Source: UBA6770 sp965660875 (GTDB lineage Bacteria; Bacteroidota; Bacteroidia; Flavobacteriales_G; Salibacteraceae). From it: a stretch of 64,000 bases of DNA. The position numbers and the translations under genes are program-made. Shown piece after piece: positions 9,496 to 18,855 of the stretch. A model generated the notes under the pieces. The model was not told where the DNA came from, did not search any database, and was given only the letters and a program-made list of their open reading frames with translations. The stretch lies in assembly GCA_965660875.1 (NCBI GenBank), contig CBFIBQ010000010.1:34000-97999 (forward strand). Direction: 5' to 3'. Numbering within the stretch: position 1 is the first letter of the stretch; each line of letters begins with the position of its first letter.

Positions 9496-11673
9496 CTATC
9501 TAAACAAATTAATTTCACCGCCATAAAAGTGGTACTCATCAGTATAATCCAACACCTTTGCCTTATACAAATAAACCCCAACTGGAGCCATTTCTAGCGT
9601 ACGATGATCCATTCCATTCCAACCAGTTTTGGGATCATCGGTAGTAAATATTATGTGCCCCCATCGGTCAAAAATTTCCAACACATACTCCTTAGATCCA
9701 ATCACAACTGGTCTAAAAGTTTCGTTTCTACCATCTGTATTTGGAGTAAAAGAGTTCGGCGCAAAAAACGCATACTCATTCTCCACCTTGACACGTTTAG
9801 ATAAAGTATCGGTGCAACCCCGTTGATTGGAAACCATCTGACTCACCCTAAAAACACCTGGTGTAGCAAAACTGAACGTACCGCTACAAGCCGTTTCGGC
9901 ATTGGACTTTCCAAGATATAATTTGCAGTCATCTGCATCCCTAGGATTACTAAATACATTGATTTCTGGATTAAAAATACTTAGAACGGTATCGCTTAAA
10001 TAAAAATCTGCTTGCGGGCTTTCATAGACTTCAATAGGAAAAACAACTGGGCCAAGAGTGTCAATGCATTTATCTGTGGTATAGGTTAATAAAGAAATCG
10101 TGTACTTACCTGGTGCATCAAGTCTCCAACGCTCCTTTACATTTGTTGAGTTGCTTGATGACTTTAATAGGCGACCAAACGTCCAAATTGTTTCCAGCTC
10201 TGAGGCTGCTTCTGATATATTCTCCATTTGAACCAGCAGTGGAGCACAACCCTTTAAGTTCCTGCTCGCCGTTTTCAAGGTTGGGTTTTTTACTACCTCA
10301 GGAAATATTTTTGCCGAGGCAGAACAAATTGCGTGCTTCATTTCCAGCTTCACCTCAAAACTGCCCAGTTCATTGTATGTTATAGTATCGGTAAAACGGC
10401 CTGTGTCATTTACAGTGCCGTTGCCAAGCATCATGGTCCAATCCATTTTAGTGTAAGGCTCAAACGTACCGGTAGCTTCAAATTCAAATTCTGGATTGGA
10501 CAAGCACGCGTAAAGATTACCTGTAATTTCTGGCTTCAACTGTGGATACACATAAATGGTTTTTTCAATAGTATCGGCACACTTATATTGAGGGTTGGCA
10601 ATGAGCCTTATTGTATACGCCCCAGTATCTGGAAATACAACTGTAGGTATCTCTGCCGATGATTGTAATATACCTGGGTTTTGTAAATCAAAATCCCAAT
10701 TAAACGTTCTGGAAGTGATGCTGGTATTATCAAACGTTAATTCCATACCTTGACACTTATCCGGAGCTACAAAATTGGCCTCCGTATTGGATTCACAAAT
10801 AACAATGTTCACTTGAAACTCTCTTCTTGTTTCACCTATTTTAATTCCATTTCGGTATTCTTCAACGCAAATGCCATATAAATACTGTCCCAGTTGAAGC
10901 GGAGTTCCAGAAATCAAACCAGTATTTTGATCAATTTGAAAAGGTGAAGCCAAGTTAAATGGATTGTTCGCCGAGTGCCCTCCACTCCAAGGCACCGCAC
11001 TGTAGGGTGGTTTGGTTGCCGGAATAGGCATTATACTATTCGGTGGGCCTGGCGTTCGAATAACATTTCCTCCACCGGTATACGGATCGCAAAATTTATA
11101 TACAAGTGAGTCTCCTTCAGGATCTGTGGCACTGTGGTCAAATCTAAATTCACTACCCAAACAAATTGCCAATGGCGGAGAGTTTTTAAAAACAGGCGAA
11201 CTGTTGCAACCTGAAGACAATGCTCCCGCTATTTTAGTGGTAATTGTAGTTCCAACCGCATCAGGCGTGCTAATATTTCTAAGAGAGCTATTTCTACAAC
11301 ACCTCTGATAACTCACAGTGTATCCGTCAAAATTTGGGGGTAATGTAACTGTCGCTGTGTAAAACCCTTTTTGCACACAAACACCAGTTGGTACCGTAAA
11401 ACAAGGGTCGTAAATATCGGCTGGAATTTCCTGAATATTTAAAGGTCTCAAGACTAAGTTGGTAAATAAAGTATCGTTGTAAATGGCAATATTTCCTGGG
11501 TCATCGTACTCGGCCCCCTCAGACCCACAATCACGATAAATAGTCATTATGATTTCATAGGTATTTCCACCCAAACAGCGATAAGTTAAATCTCCACCAA
11601 CAATATGATAGGCTTTTGTGCTTAAATTAAAACACAGCAATGGGATCAATATGTAAAATATTCGCCTCAACAT
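9496..11673 (-). CDS. T9SS type B secreted surface protein with PKD-like domains
   Basis: Secreted protein of 725 residues. I start at 11673 (MLRRIFYILIPLLCFNLSTKA), which gives a clean signal peptide; the longer frame to 11823 would overlap the divergent gene. After the signal comes the Cys-rich block YHIVGGDLTYRCLGG...IYRDCG and YQRCCRNSS shared by many large Bacteroidota adhesins, then several PKD/Ig-like domains (TFNWDFD, TYNELGSF). The last 90 residues form the gliding-motility-associated C-terminal domain (APNSFTPNTDGRNETF, IFDRWG, PVGVYLYKA), the type B sorting signal for T9SS. Expected on the cell surface; ligand unknown. Confidence 0.88.
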   Translation of the reverse strand: MLRRIFYILIPLLCFNLSTKAYHIVGGDLTYRCLGGNTYEIIMTIYRDCGSEGAEYDDPGNIAIYNDTLFTNLVLRPLNIQEIPADIYDPCFTVPTGVCVQKGFYTATVTLPPNFDGYTVSYQRCCRNSSLRNISTPDAVGTTITTKIAGALSSGCNSSPVFKNSPPLAICLGSEFRFDHSATDPEGDSLVYKFCDPYTGGGNVIRTPGPPNSIMPIPATKPPYSAVPWSGGHSANNPFNLASPFQIDQNTGLISGTPLQLGQYLYGICVEEYRNGIKIGETRREFQVNIVICESNTEANFVAPDKCQGMELTFDNTSITSRTFNWDFDLQNPGILQSSAEIPTVVFPDTGAYTIRLIANPQYKCADTIEKTIYVYPQLKPEITGNLYACLSNPEFEFEATGTFEPYTKMDWTMMLGNGTVNDTGRFTDTITYNELGSFEVKLEMKHAICSASAKIFPEVVKNPTLKTASRNLKGCAPLLVQMENISEAASELETIWTFGRLLKSSSNSTNVKERWRLDAPGKYTISLLTYTTDKCIDTLGPVVFPIEVYESPQADFYLSDTVLSIFNPEINVFSNPRDADDCKLYLGKSNAETACSGTFSFATPGVFRVSQMVSNQRGCTDTLSKRVKVENEYAFFAPNSFTPNTDGRNETFRPVVIGSKEYVLEIFDRWGHIIFTTDDPKTGWNGMDHRTLEMAPVGVYLYKAKVLDYTDEYHFYGGEINLFR

Positions 11674-11807
11674 TTTGAATGGTGAAGATACAATGAATCT
11701 TCGGCATACTTTTAGTAACAAACTGAATATGTGATTAGTTTGTATCGTATCATTCATTTTTCGTATTAAATTTAAGTTTTCTTGTTTTGAATTAATAATT
11801 TCACCCC

Positions 11808-13325
11808 ATGAAAATAAAAGCACTCATTTTAGCCTTTACTGTATTTCAAGTTAGCCTTTCGGCTCAAGAAATTGATTTTGTAAAACTGGATCGTTATATA
11901 AAAAAGTCCATGCGAGACTTTAAAATGCCCGGTCTTGCAATTGGAATTGTGCAAGGTGGTGACATCGTTTTTCAGCAAGGATATGGATATAATATGGTGG
12001 GAGAAGATACCCGCACCAGCACCAACTCCATGTTTGGTATTGCTTCTTTGTCAAAAGCCTTTACAGCTGCGTCGATTGGAATGTTAGTTGAAGATGGAAA
12101 GCTAAACTGGAACGATAAAGTAACCAAGCACCTGCCCGATTGGAAGTTGAGTGACCCAGTGGTAACAAATATGATGACTATTGAAGATTTATTGTGCCAC
12201 CGAAGTGGGCTAAAAACATTTGATGGTGACTTGTTGTGGTACGGTTCTAACTATTCTAGGGAAGAAATCATAACGCGCATTCGACACTTGCCGCTCTCCT
12301 TTGAATACCGAAACGGGTTTGGCTATCAAAACATTATGTATATCACTGCAGGAGAGGTTATTGAGAAAGCTTCTGGTATGTCATGGGATAAATTTGTCGA
12401 TACCCGGATTTTAAATCCGCTGGGGATGACTCAAACGGTTTCTTCTATTACCAAATACAAAGAGAACACCAAAATTGCTTACCCTCATTTGAACCGTGTT
12501 CCTCAAAAGTTATTGAATTACGATAATAGCGGAGCGACAGCAGCCTTAAACTCAAACATGGTAGACATGCTCACATGGTCTATGTTCTGGTTAAATGAAG
12601 GCATTCACCATGGAGATACCTTACTCAAGTCAAGTACAGTTCGAAAAATTTTCAGTTTAGAAACTCCGTTAACTGTTTCTGGTTTCGATCGACGAAATGG
12701 TACACATTTCAAAGGGTATGGCTTGGGCTGGTTCTTAATGGATTACCAAGGAAAAAAAATAGTACATCATGGCGGTGGACTACCGGGGTATATAACGAAG
12801 GTTGCCTTAGTTCCTGAAGAAGATATGGCTATAGTTGTCCTTAGTAATGATATGTCTTCTATCTGCACAGCGCTTATGTATAAAATACTTGATGAAGCTT
12901 TTGGAGATAAAGCAAGCAGAGACTGGTCCAAGGAATTTTCTGGTTATGCTAAGGTTTCTGATTCGTTGAAACAAGTAAAAATCAATAAGCAAAACGAGAC
13001 GCGAAAAACAGGTACTACTCTTTCTGCCCCTTTAGAAGCCTATGCAGGTACTTTTGAGGATAAGTATTATGGAAAAGCGACCGTTACTATTGAGGGTAAA
13101 GGAAAAAGAGCTCAGCTAAAGTTAGTTCTAGAGCCTGCTAAAGAGCTTTTTATGGCAACATGTGAGCACTGGGAAAACGACACCTTTGTTTTTAAATTCA
13201 ACGATGAGTTTTTACCTCGTGGATTTGCAAACTTCAACGTTGAGGGGGATCAGGTAGTAGGCTTTACCATTGATTTACCAAATCCAGATTTTCACTTTTC
13301 GAACTTAGATTTTAAAAAGTTATAA
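11808..13325 (+). CDS. Class C beta-lactamase-like serine hydrolase
   Basis: Exported hydrolase of 505 residues with a short signal peptide ending VSLSAQ. The beta-lactamase/D-Ala-D-Ala carboxypeptidase fold motifs are intact: SLSK (S-x-x-K, nucleophile Ser near residue 80), Y-x-N as YQN, and HHGGGLPGY near residue 325. A C-terminal domain (from about residue 400, YAGTFEDKYYGKA) resembles DUF3471, often fused to such esterases and peptidases. It is more likely a peptidase or esterase of the envelope than an antibiotic-resistance enzyme. A TAATTTCA sequence lies four bases before the ATG. It converges on rodA with an eight-base gap. Confidence 0.87.
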   Translation: MKIKALILAFTVFQVSLSAQEIDFVKLDRYIKKSMRDFKMPGLAIGIVQGGDIVFQQGYGYNMVGEDTRTSTNSMFGIASLSKAFTAASIGMLVEDGKLNWNDKVTKHLPDWKLSDPVVTNMMTIEDLLCHRSGLKTFDGDLLWYGSNYSREEIITRIRHLPLSFEYRNGFGYQNIMYITAGEVIEKASGMSWDKFVDTRILNPLGMTQTVSSITKYKENTKIAYPHLNRVPQKLLNYDNSGATAALNSNMVDMLTWSMFWLNEGIHHGDTLLKSSTVRKIFSLETPLTVSGFDRRNGTHFKGYGLGWFLMDYQGKKIVHHGGGLPGYITKVALVPEEDMAIVVLSNDMSSICTALMYKILDEAFGDKASRDWSKEFSGYAKVSDSLKQVKINKQNETRKTGTTLSAPLEAYAGTFEDKYYGKATVTIEGKGKRAQLKLVLEPAKELFMATCEHWENDTFVFKFNDEFLPRGFANFNVEGDQVVGFTIDLPNPDFHFSNLDFKKL

Positions 13326-13333
13326 AGTTCTTC

Positions 13334-14638
13334 TTAGCTTAAAATATGCATACGCTCCGAGTCCATTTTTACAAACGTAAAAAGTAGAATAGTAAAAGCC
13401 CACAAGCTGGAACCCCCGTAGGAGAAAAACGGTAACGGAATTCCTATAACAGGTGCTAAACCAATTGTCATTCCTACATTAATTGCTAAGTGAAAAAAGA
13501 AAATACTAGCCACACAATAACCATATATGCGAGAAAAGGATGAGCGCTGCCGCTCAGAAACAATAATTATCCGAAATAATAGAACTAAAAACAATACTAT
13601 AACTACAAGTGACCCAACGTAGCCCCATTCCTCCCCTACCGTACAAAAAATGAAATCTGTGCTTTGCTCAGGTACAAAGTTGAATTTTGTTTGGGTTCCT
13701 TGTAAAAATCCTTTTCCAAACACACCACCTGAACCAATTGCAATCATCGATTGATGCACATTATATCCAGCGCCAGTAGGGTCGTGTTCTATTCCTAATA
13801 ACTCATTTATTCTTGATTGTTGATGTGGCTTTAATACGTCGTTAAATAAATAATTTACTCCGTAGATATAGCCGGCAATTACACCAAATACCAGCACGAG
13901 TAATAACCTTATTCTCTTAACCTTCTTAAATAATTGATACATCAACAAACTAATGATTCCTATTACGGAAATCATAAGAGTTTGCCCCGATATTTGAAAA
14001 TCGAAGGGTAAGTTAAAAGTGGTATAATTGAGCAATAATGCCAACACAAATAGCACTGCAGCTCCCAAACCTATGAGCAATATATTTCCACTTAACCCTT
14101 CTCGATACATTACAAATATGAAGGATGCGTACACCAGTACTGAACCTGTGTCTGGTTGCAGCAAAATGAGCGCTGCTGGAATTGCCAATAGAAGAAAAGC
14201 CTTTATTCTCACGATTATGCCTTGAAATTTTTTTCCAAGCGAACTCAAGTAATACGTTAATGCGAGTGCCGTTCCATACTTAGCAAACTCAGAGGGTTGA
14301 AATGAAAACCCACCGAAAGTATACCACGATTTTGCTCCCTTAATTTCAGTACCCACAAGCAGTACGCCCACCAACAACAGCATGCAGAAGATGTAAATGG
14401 GATATGCCAATCTAGAGAAAAACCTGGGATCTAACATAAGCACAACCCAAACCAGCAAATAACTGGTAACTATCCACATAAGCTGCTTTCCGTACGACAT
14501 ACTCATATCAAGTATGGATTGGTGTTCCTCGTTGTAAGTGGCTGCGTAAATATTAATCCAACCCATAAAAACTAAGGCTGTAAAAACCCAGAATATAGTC
14601 CAATCGATATTTTGGAATATGCTACTTTTTGCCCTCAT
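13334..14638 (-). CDS. rodA: Rod shape-determining SEDS glycosyltransferase RodA
   Basis: Polytopic SEDS-family peptidoglycan polymerase of 434 residues, partner of the class B PBP encoded just upstream. Hallmarks: SFQPSEFAKYG, QPDTGSVLVY, the extracellular catalytic region FVPEQSTDFIFCTVGEEWG and the C-terminal GIPLPFFSYGGSS. It is slightly longer than E. coli RodA, with extra helices in the middle as in other Bacteroidota. Its start overlaps the mrdA end by 17 bases, so translation is coupled. Last gene of the purH-mreBCD-mrdA-rodA run. Confidence 0.95.
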   Translation of the reverse strand: MRAKSSIFQNIDWTIFWVFTALVFMGWINIYAATYNEEHQSILDMSMSYGKQLMWIVTSYLLVWVVLMLDPRFFSRLAYPIYIFCMLLLVGVLLVGTEIKGAKSWYTFGGFSFQPSEFAKYGTALALTYYLSSLGKKFQGIIVRIKAFLLLAIPAALILLQPDTGSVLVYASFIFVMYREGLSGNILLIGLGAAVLFVLALLLNYTTFNLPFDFQISGQTLMISVIGIISLLMYQLFKKVKRIRLLLVLVFGVIAGYIYGVNYLFNDVLKPHQQSRINELLGIEHDPTGAGYNVHQSMIAIGSGGVFGKGFLQGTQTKFNFVPEQSTDFIFCTVGEEWGYVGSLVVIVLFLVLLFRIIIVSERQRSSFSRIYGYCVASIFFFHLAINVGMTIGLAPVIGIPLPFFSYGGSSLWAFTILLFTFVKMDSERMHILS

Positions 14639-16451
14639 ATATTTCTAAAAATTGAGCATCAGTAATGCGTTTTTCCTTCTTGGGGCGTTTTATTTCACCG
14701 GTCAGGTACTGTTCTATCATGAGACTGCTAATCGGAGCTGCCCATGTGCCTCCAAAATCAGAGTATTCTACATACACTGCAATCGCTATTTTAGGGTTTT
14801 CTTTGGGCGCAAATGCCATAAAAACTGAATGATCGGGCCAAGGGTCGTTCTGCACTGTACCTGTTTTTCCACAAATTACTATACTGTCCATTCTTGCTCT
14901 GCGCGCTGTGCCTCCAGTTTCATTTACCACCTTGTACATTGCCTCAACCACTGGGTTAAAATAAGACGCATCTACTTCTGTATCCACTCGCTCGGTAAAT
15001 TCTTTTCGCTTTATTGAGTCTTGTCCAATGGACTTAACAAGGTGGGGTTGGTAGTAATACCCCTTGTTGGCAATAATTGCAGCCAAGTTTGCCATCTGTA
15101 TTGGAACGACCTGTAGCTCTCCTTCGCCTATACTATTAGAATATATCGTTGAAAACGCCCATCTATTCTCGCCATACCATTTATCGTAAAACGCTGGAGT
15201 TGGAACTAAGCCCTTTTTCAAGCCCGGTAAATCCGTTTCTAAACGAATGCCGAAGCCAAATTTCTTTACACGCTTTTGCCATATATCCAAACCTAAGTTA
15301 GCGTCCTTAAAAATGTTAGACCTTTCTCCTCGTTGTATAAGACGCTTGTATACCTGATAAAAATATGGATTACAACTGTGTTGTATTGCCCCTACCAAAT
15401 CATCGTTTGTATGGGAGCCATGGCAGCCAATGATTGACCGGTTGCACCTAAAACGGGTTTCTTCTCTAATCACTCCTTCATCAAGAGCAACTAAGGATTG
15501 AACAATTTTAAAAATAGATCCTGGCCGATACATAGCATTGATTGTTCTATTGAACAAAGGATTCAACGAATCATTCTGCTGCAGGATTTTATAATTCTTT
15601 GAACGCGGTCTGCCGACTAATAAGTTAGGGTCGTAACTGGGGGCCGAAACCATAGCTAAAATCTCACCCGTTGCTGGTTCAATAGCCACAATACTCCCCC
15701 TTTTACCTTGCATTAACTTTTCTCCGTAGGCTTGCAGATCCCTATCAATAGAGCTTATTAAATTTTTACCAGCTATAGGCAGCGTATCGTATATTCCGTT
15801 ACGGTAGCTACCCTTTACACGGTTGTGGACATCTACCATCAATACTTTTTTACCACGAGTTCCTCTCAGCACCTTTTCATATTCCTTTTCGAGACCCCGT
15901 TTGCCAATATAATCGCCACTTTTATAATAGTTGTCACGCATAATATCCGATGAACCAACCTCCGAGATATAGCCTAGTATGTGAGCCGATGTGGCTTTGG
16001 GGTATTTCCTTAAGGTTCTCTTTTCACCATAAAACCCATTGAACTTATACAAGCGTTCGGATACTATTGCCCATTGGTTTGCAGGTATTTGTTTTTGAAA
16101 AACTGAAGGACGATACCTACTGTATTTTCGGGCTTTTTTCATCTTCTCTAAAAAAACCGTATCCGAAATGGCTAGCAATTTGCAGAATGCAAGTGTATCA
16201 AAATCACTCACCTTTGAAGGAACTACCATCAAATCATACGCAGCTTCGTTGTATACCAGTAACTTTCCATTTCTGTCATAAATAAGCCCTCTAACTGGGT
16301 ACTGTGTTATGGTTCTTAAAGCTTGATTATTGGCAGATAATTGATAGGAATCATCAACAACCTGAATAAAGAAAAGCCTACCTAAAAAAATTATTCCAAT
16401 GGTTAGGAATATGCCGAGAATAACGAATTTTCTATCCTCAAACGGCTTCAT
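14622..16451 (-). CDS. mrdA: Penicillin-binding protein 2 (elongasome transpeptidase)
   Basis: Class B PBP of 609 residues with an N-terminal membrane anchor (about residues 9-30), a dimerisation domain (YPVRGLIYDRNGKLLVYN, GFYGEKRTLRKYP) and a transpeptidase domain. Motifs: active-site Ser in YRPGSIFKIVQ, SxN-type HSCNPYFYQ and KTG in ICGKTGTVQN. It cross-links side-wall peptidoglycan together with RodA. Its ATG overlaps the mreD stop by four bases and its end overlaps rodA. Confidence 0.95.
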   Translation of the reverse strand: MKPFEDRKFVILGIFLTIGIIFLGRLFFIQVVDDSYQLSANNQALRTITQYPVRGLIYDRNGKLLVYNEAAYDLMVVPSKVSDFDTLAFCKLLAISDTVFLEKMKKARKYSRYRPSVFQKQIPANQWAIVSERLYKFNGFYGEKRTLRKYPKATSAHILGYISEVGSSDIMRDNYYKSGDYIGKRGLEKEYEKVLRGTRGKKVLMVDVHNRVKGSYRNGIYDTLPIAGKNLISSIDRDLQAYGEKLMQGKRGSIVAIEPATGEILAMVSAPSYDPNLLVGRPRSKNYKILQQNDSLNPLFNRTINAMYRPGSIFKIVQSLVALDEGVIREETRFRCNRSIIGCHGSHTNDDLVGAIQHSCNPYFYQVYKRLIQRGERSNIFKDANLGLDIWQKRVKKFGFGIRLETDLPGLKKGLVPTPAFYDKWYGENRWAFSTIYSNSIGEGELQVVPIQMANLAAIIANKGYYYQPHLVKSIGQDSIKRKEFTERVDTEVDASYFNPVVEAMYKVVNETGGTARRARMDSIVICGKTGTVQNDPWPDHSVFMAFAPKENPKIAIAVYVEYSDFGGTWAAPISSLMIEQYLTGEIKRPKKEKRITDAQFLEIYEGKK

Positions 16452-16966
16452 GTGCTTCGATTAGGCTTATAGACAAACAGCTGAGCAATAAAAACTAGCA
16501 GCAGGGTAAAAAGGGCACTACCGAGAGTTCTCCAAAAAACCGATAACATTTCCGACAACCGAAAGGCCTCTAAAAGTTGCAACGTAAAGTGATGAATAAA
16601 CACCATAATGGCTGCATAGGTAAAAAACCAACTAAAGCCCATAGTGCTCCAATTGGGTTTTGAATTGAATTCATAACCATCTCGTGGCGCTAAAAACCTC
16701 AACACCAGTGGACGCAAGTAGGCAGCAAAAACACTAGAAAATGCATGTAGCCCCCAACTTGAGGAGAACAAATCCACAGATAGCCCCAACACAAATGCTA
16801 GCAGCAATACTAGGTTTTTGTTGTACTCCACAGGTAATAGAATGATAAAAAGGACGTAAAAGTAGGCTGTAGCAAAATTGAAGGCGTGGACATTATTTAA
16901 GACCAATGCTTGCAGCAGCACAAGAAAAACAAATTGAAAGCCAAATTTAAAAACAGAACTAATCAT
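16448..16966 (-). CDS. mreD: Rod shape-determining membrane protein MreD
   Basis: Small hydrophobic protein of 172 residues with about five membrane helices and no soluble domain, as expected for MreD (sequence conservation in this family is low). Assignment rests on topology, size and position between mreC and mrdA. It overlaps mreC by eight bases and mrdA by four. MreD links MreC and the SEDS/PBP pair in the inner membrane. Confidence 0.88.
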   Translation of the reverse strand: MISSVFKFGFQFVFLVLLQALVLNNVHAFNFATAYFYVLFIILLPVEYNKNLVLLLAFVLGLSVDLFSSSWGLHAFSSVFAAYLRPLVLRFLAPRDGYEFNSKPNWSTMGFSWFFTYAAIMVFIHHFTLQLLEAFRLSEMLSVFWRTLGSALFTLLLVFIAQLFVYKPNRST

Positions 16967-17795
16967 CTTCTTGTGTTTGACTTAGTTCTACTTCTTTTTG
17001 TTCCATCAGCATTTTGTTGCTTATCGCAAATACATAAGACAGTTTCCTGAAATCTGTACTGAGTTGGACATTAATTTCATAAAAATCTGTGCCCTCAATA
17101 GGCTCATAATTTGAAATGGTACCAACCAGTATATCCGGCGGAAAAATGCCACCAGAGCCTCTAGTTACGACCGTATCGCCAATAGCTATTGTAACATGTG
17201 AAGGGATATCGTTTAATTGCATCAACCGGTCAGAACTTCCATCCCAAGTTAACACGCCAAAATAATCCAGCGCTTTCAGTTTTGCACTAACATGTGTTCT
17301 AGAATGCAATACGGATATTACACTCGAGTAATGCTCCGATACATTTTTCACTATTCCAACTACTCCCTCGTTACATACAACACCCATTTCTGGGGCTATT
17401 CCATTTGCCGAACCTTGATTTAGAGTAAGATAGTTATTGCGTTTGGCTACGGAACTGTTTATCACCCTTGCTTTTGTGTAGATATATTGCACACGATACA
17501 AACTGTCGTCGATAATTTTATGCCACGGAGTAAGTCCAAAATGAGAAACTTTTTGTTCTGATTTCAATTCAGCGATTTCTGCGGCTAAATTATCGTTCAC
17601 CTCTTTTAAACTCAAGTAGTCTTTGGTTTCTGCAATAAGTTCAAAGGCACCACCTGTGAGTTCATTGGCATGACCAAGGAAGTTGGCCCGTTGAAACGAA
17701 TTATTCTGAACCAATAAGAAAAAAGCAATAACTTGTAATCCAAGAAATAAGAGGGTAAAATGCTGTCTCCAAATAAATTGTAGAAGGTTACGCAC
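16959..17795 (-). CDS. mreC: Rod shape-determining protein MreC
   Basis: Bitopic periplasmic scaffold of 278 residues: one N-terminal membrane helix (about 12-30), a coiled-coil (about 55-80, KEVNDNLAAEIAELKSEQ) and the two beta-barrel MreC domain with the recognisable LNQGSANGIAPEMGVV and GVVGIVKNVSEHYSSV. It connects cytoplasmic MreB with PBP2. It lies 20 bases after mreB and overlaps mreD by eight bases. Confidence 0.92.
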   Translation of the reverse strand: MRNLLQFIWRQHFTLLFLGLQVIAFFLLVQNNSFQRANFLGHANELTGGAFELIAETKDYLSLKEVNDNLAAEIAELKSEQKVSHFGLTPWHKIIDDSLYRVQYIYTKARVINSSVAKRNNYLTLNQGSANGIAPEMGVVCNEGVVGIVKNVSEHYSSVISVLHSRTHVSAKLKALDYFGVLTWDGSSDRLMQLNDIPSHVTIAIGDTVVTRGSGGIFPPDILVGTISNYEPIEGTDFYEINVQLSTDFRKLSYVFAISNKMLMEQKEVELSQTQEDD

Positions 17796-17815
17796 GCACT
17801 ACTCTCCCAATTAAA

Positions 17816-18838
17816 TTACTTGATTAAGAAATTAAAGTTATCCGCATTCTTCAATGCTATTCCAGTACCTCGGGCTACCGCTCTTAGCGGATCTTCTGCT
17901 ACATGAACCGGCAACTTAGTTTTCATACTGATTCGTTTGTCCAACCCTCTGAGCATAGAACCACCTCCCGCCAAGTAAATACCTGTTTTATAAATATCAG
18001 CAGACAACTCAGGTGGAGTCATTTCCAATGCTGAAAGTATTGCTTCTTCAATCTTAGAAATGGATTTATCTAATGCATGAGATATTTCAACAAACGAAAC
18101 GTGAATTTCTTTAGGTATACCAGTCATTAAATCCCGACCATGCACCGCATAATCTTCTGGAGCATCATCCAATTCTGGTAAGGCTGCACCCACCTCAATT
18201 TTTATGCGCTCAGCGGTGCGCTCTCCAATCAAAATATTATGCTGACGCCTTAGGTAGTCTTCAATATCAGAGGTAAATTCATCTCCCGCAACGCGTATGG
18301 ACTTATCACAAACAATTCCTCCTAATGCAATTACCGCAATTTCTGATGTACCACCACCTATGTCGATAATCATATTACCCATAGGCTCTTCTACATCTAT
18401 ACCAATACCGATGGCAGCTGCCATGGGTTCATAAATCAAATACACCTCTTTAGCTCCAGCATGCTCAGCAGAGTCTTTTACTGCTCGTTTTTCAACTTCA
18501 GTAATTCCAGAGGGTATACAAATCACCATCTTTAATGAGGGTTGAAAAATTCTGCGTCCAGAATTAATCATTTTGATCATACCCTTTATCATATGCTCTG
18601 CAGCATGAAAATCTGCAATCACACCGTCTTTTAAGGGGCGGGTAGTTTTTATGTTTTCGTGTGTTTTACCATGCATTTGCATCGCCTGTTTACCCACCGC
18701 GATAAACTTGGCCGATATTCGATCTTGAGCCACAATAGATGGCTCATCCACCACAACTTTATCGTTGTGAATGATTAGCGTATTTGCCGTTCCTAGGTCA
18801 ATCGCTATTTCTTGGGTAAAAAAATCAAATAAGCCCAT
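17816..18838 (-). CDS. mreB: Actin-like rod shape protein MreB
   Basis: Bacterial actin of 340 residues. Phosphate-binding loops are visible (IDLGTANTLI, IDIGGGTSEIAVI) as are the adenosine motif region YLAGGGSMLRGLDK and the MreB block VEKRAVKDSAEHAGAKEVYLIYEPMAAA. It polymerises under the inner membrane and positions the elongasome. It follows purH by 17 bases. Unusually for this phylum, a full AGGAGG lies five bases before the ATG (18844-18849). Confidence 0.97.
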   Translation of the reverse strand: MGLFDFFTQEIAIDLGTANTLIIHNDKVVVDEPSIVAQDRISAKFIAVGKQAMQMHGKTHENIKTTRPLKDGVIADFHAAEHMIKGMIKMINSGRRIFQPSLKMVICIPSGITEVEKRAVKDSAEHAGAKEVYLIYEPMAAAIGIGIDVEEPMGNMIIDIGGGTSEIAVIALGGIVCDKSIRVAGDEFTSDIEDYLRRQHNILIGERTAERIKIEVGAALPELDDAPEDYAVHGRDLMTGIPKEIHVSFVEISHALDKSISKIEEAILSALEMTPPELSADIYKTGIYLAGGGSMLRGLDKRISMKTKLPVHVAEDPLRAVARGTGIALKNADNFNFLIK

Positions 18839-18843
18839 TTGTG

Positions 18844-18849
18844 CCTCCT
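18844..18849 (-). promoter_or_regulatory. Strong Shine-Dalgarno sequence of mreB
   Basis: AGGAGG followed by CACAA and the mreB ATG. Most genes in this window have no recognisable Shine-Dalgarno, so this site stands out. It sits just after the purH stop. Confidence 0.75.
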
Positions 18850-18855
18850 ATAATC

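Noticed and set aside
11674..11823. N-terminal extension of the T9SS type B protein
   Set aside because: It would overlap the divergent hydrolase gene and place 50 residues before a perfect signal peptide.
11808..13325. Antibiotic-resistance beta-lactamase
   Set aside because: The C-terminal DUF3471-like domain and general family breadth favour a peptidase or esterase; no resistance context is present.
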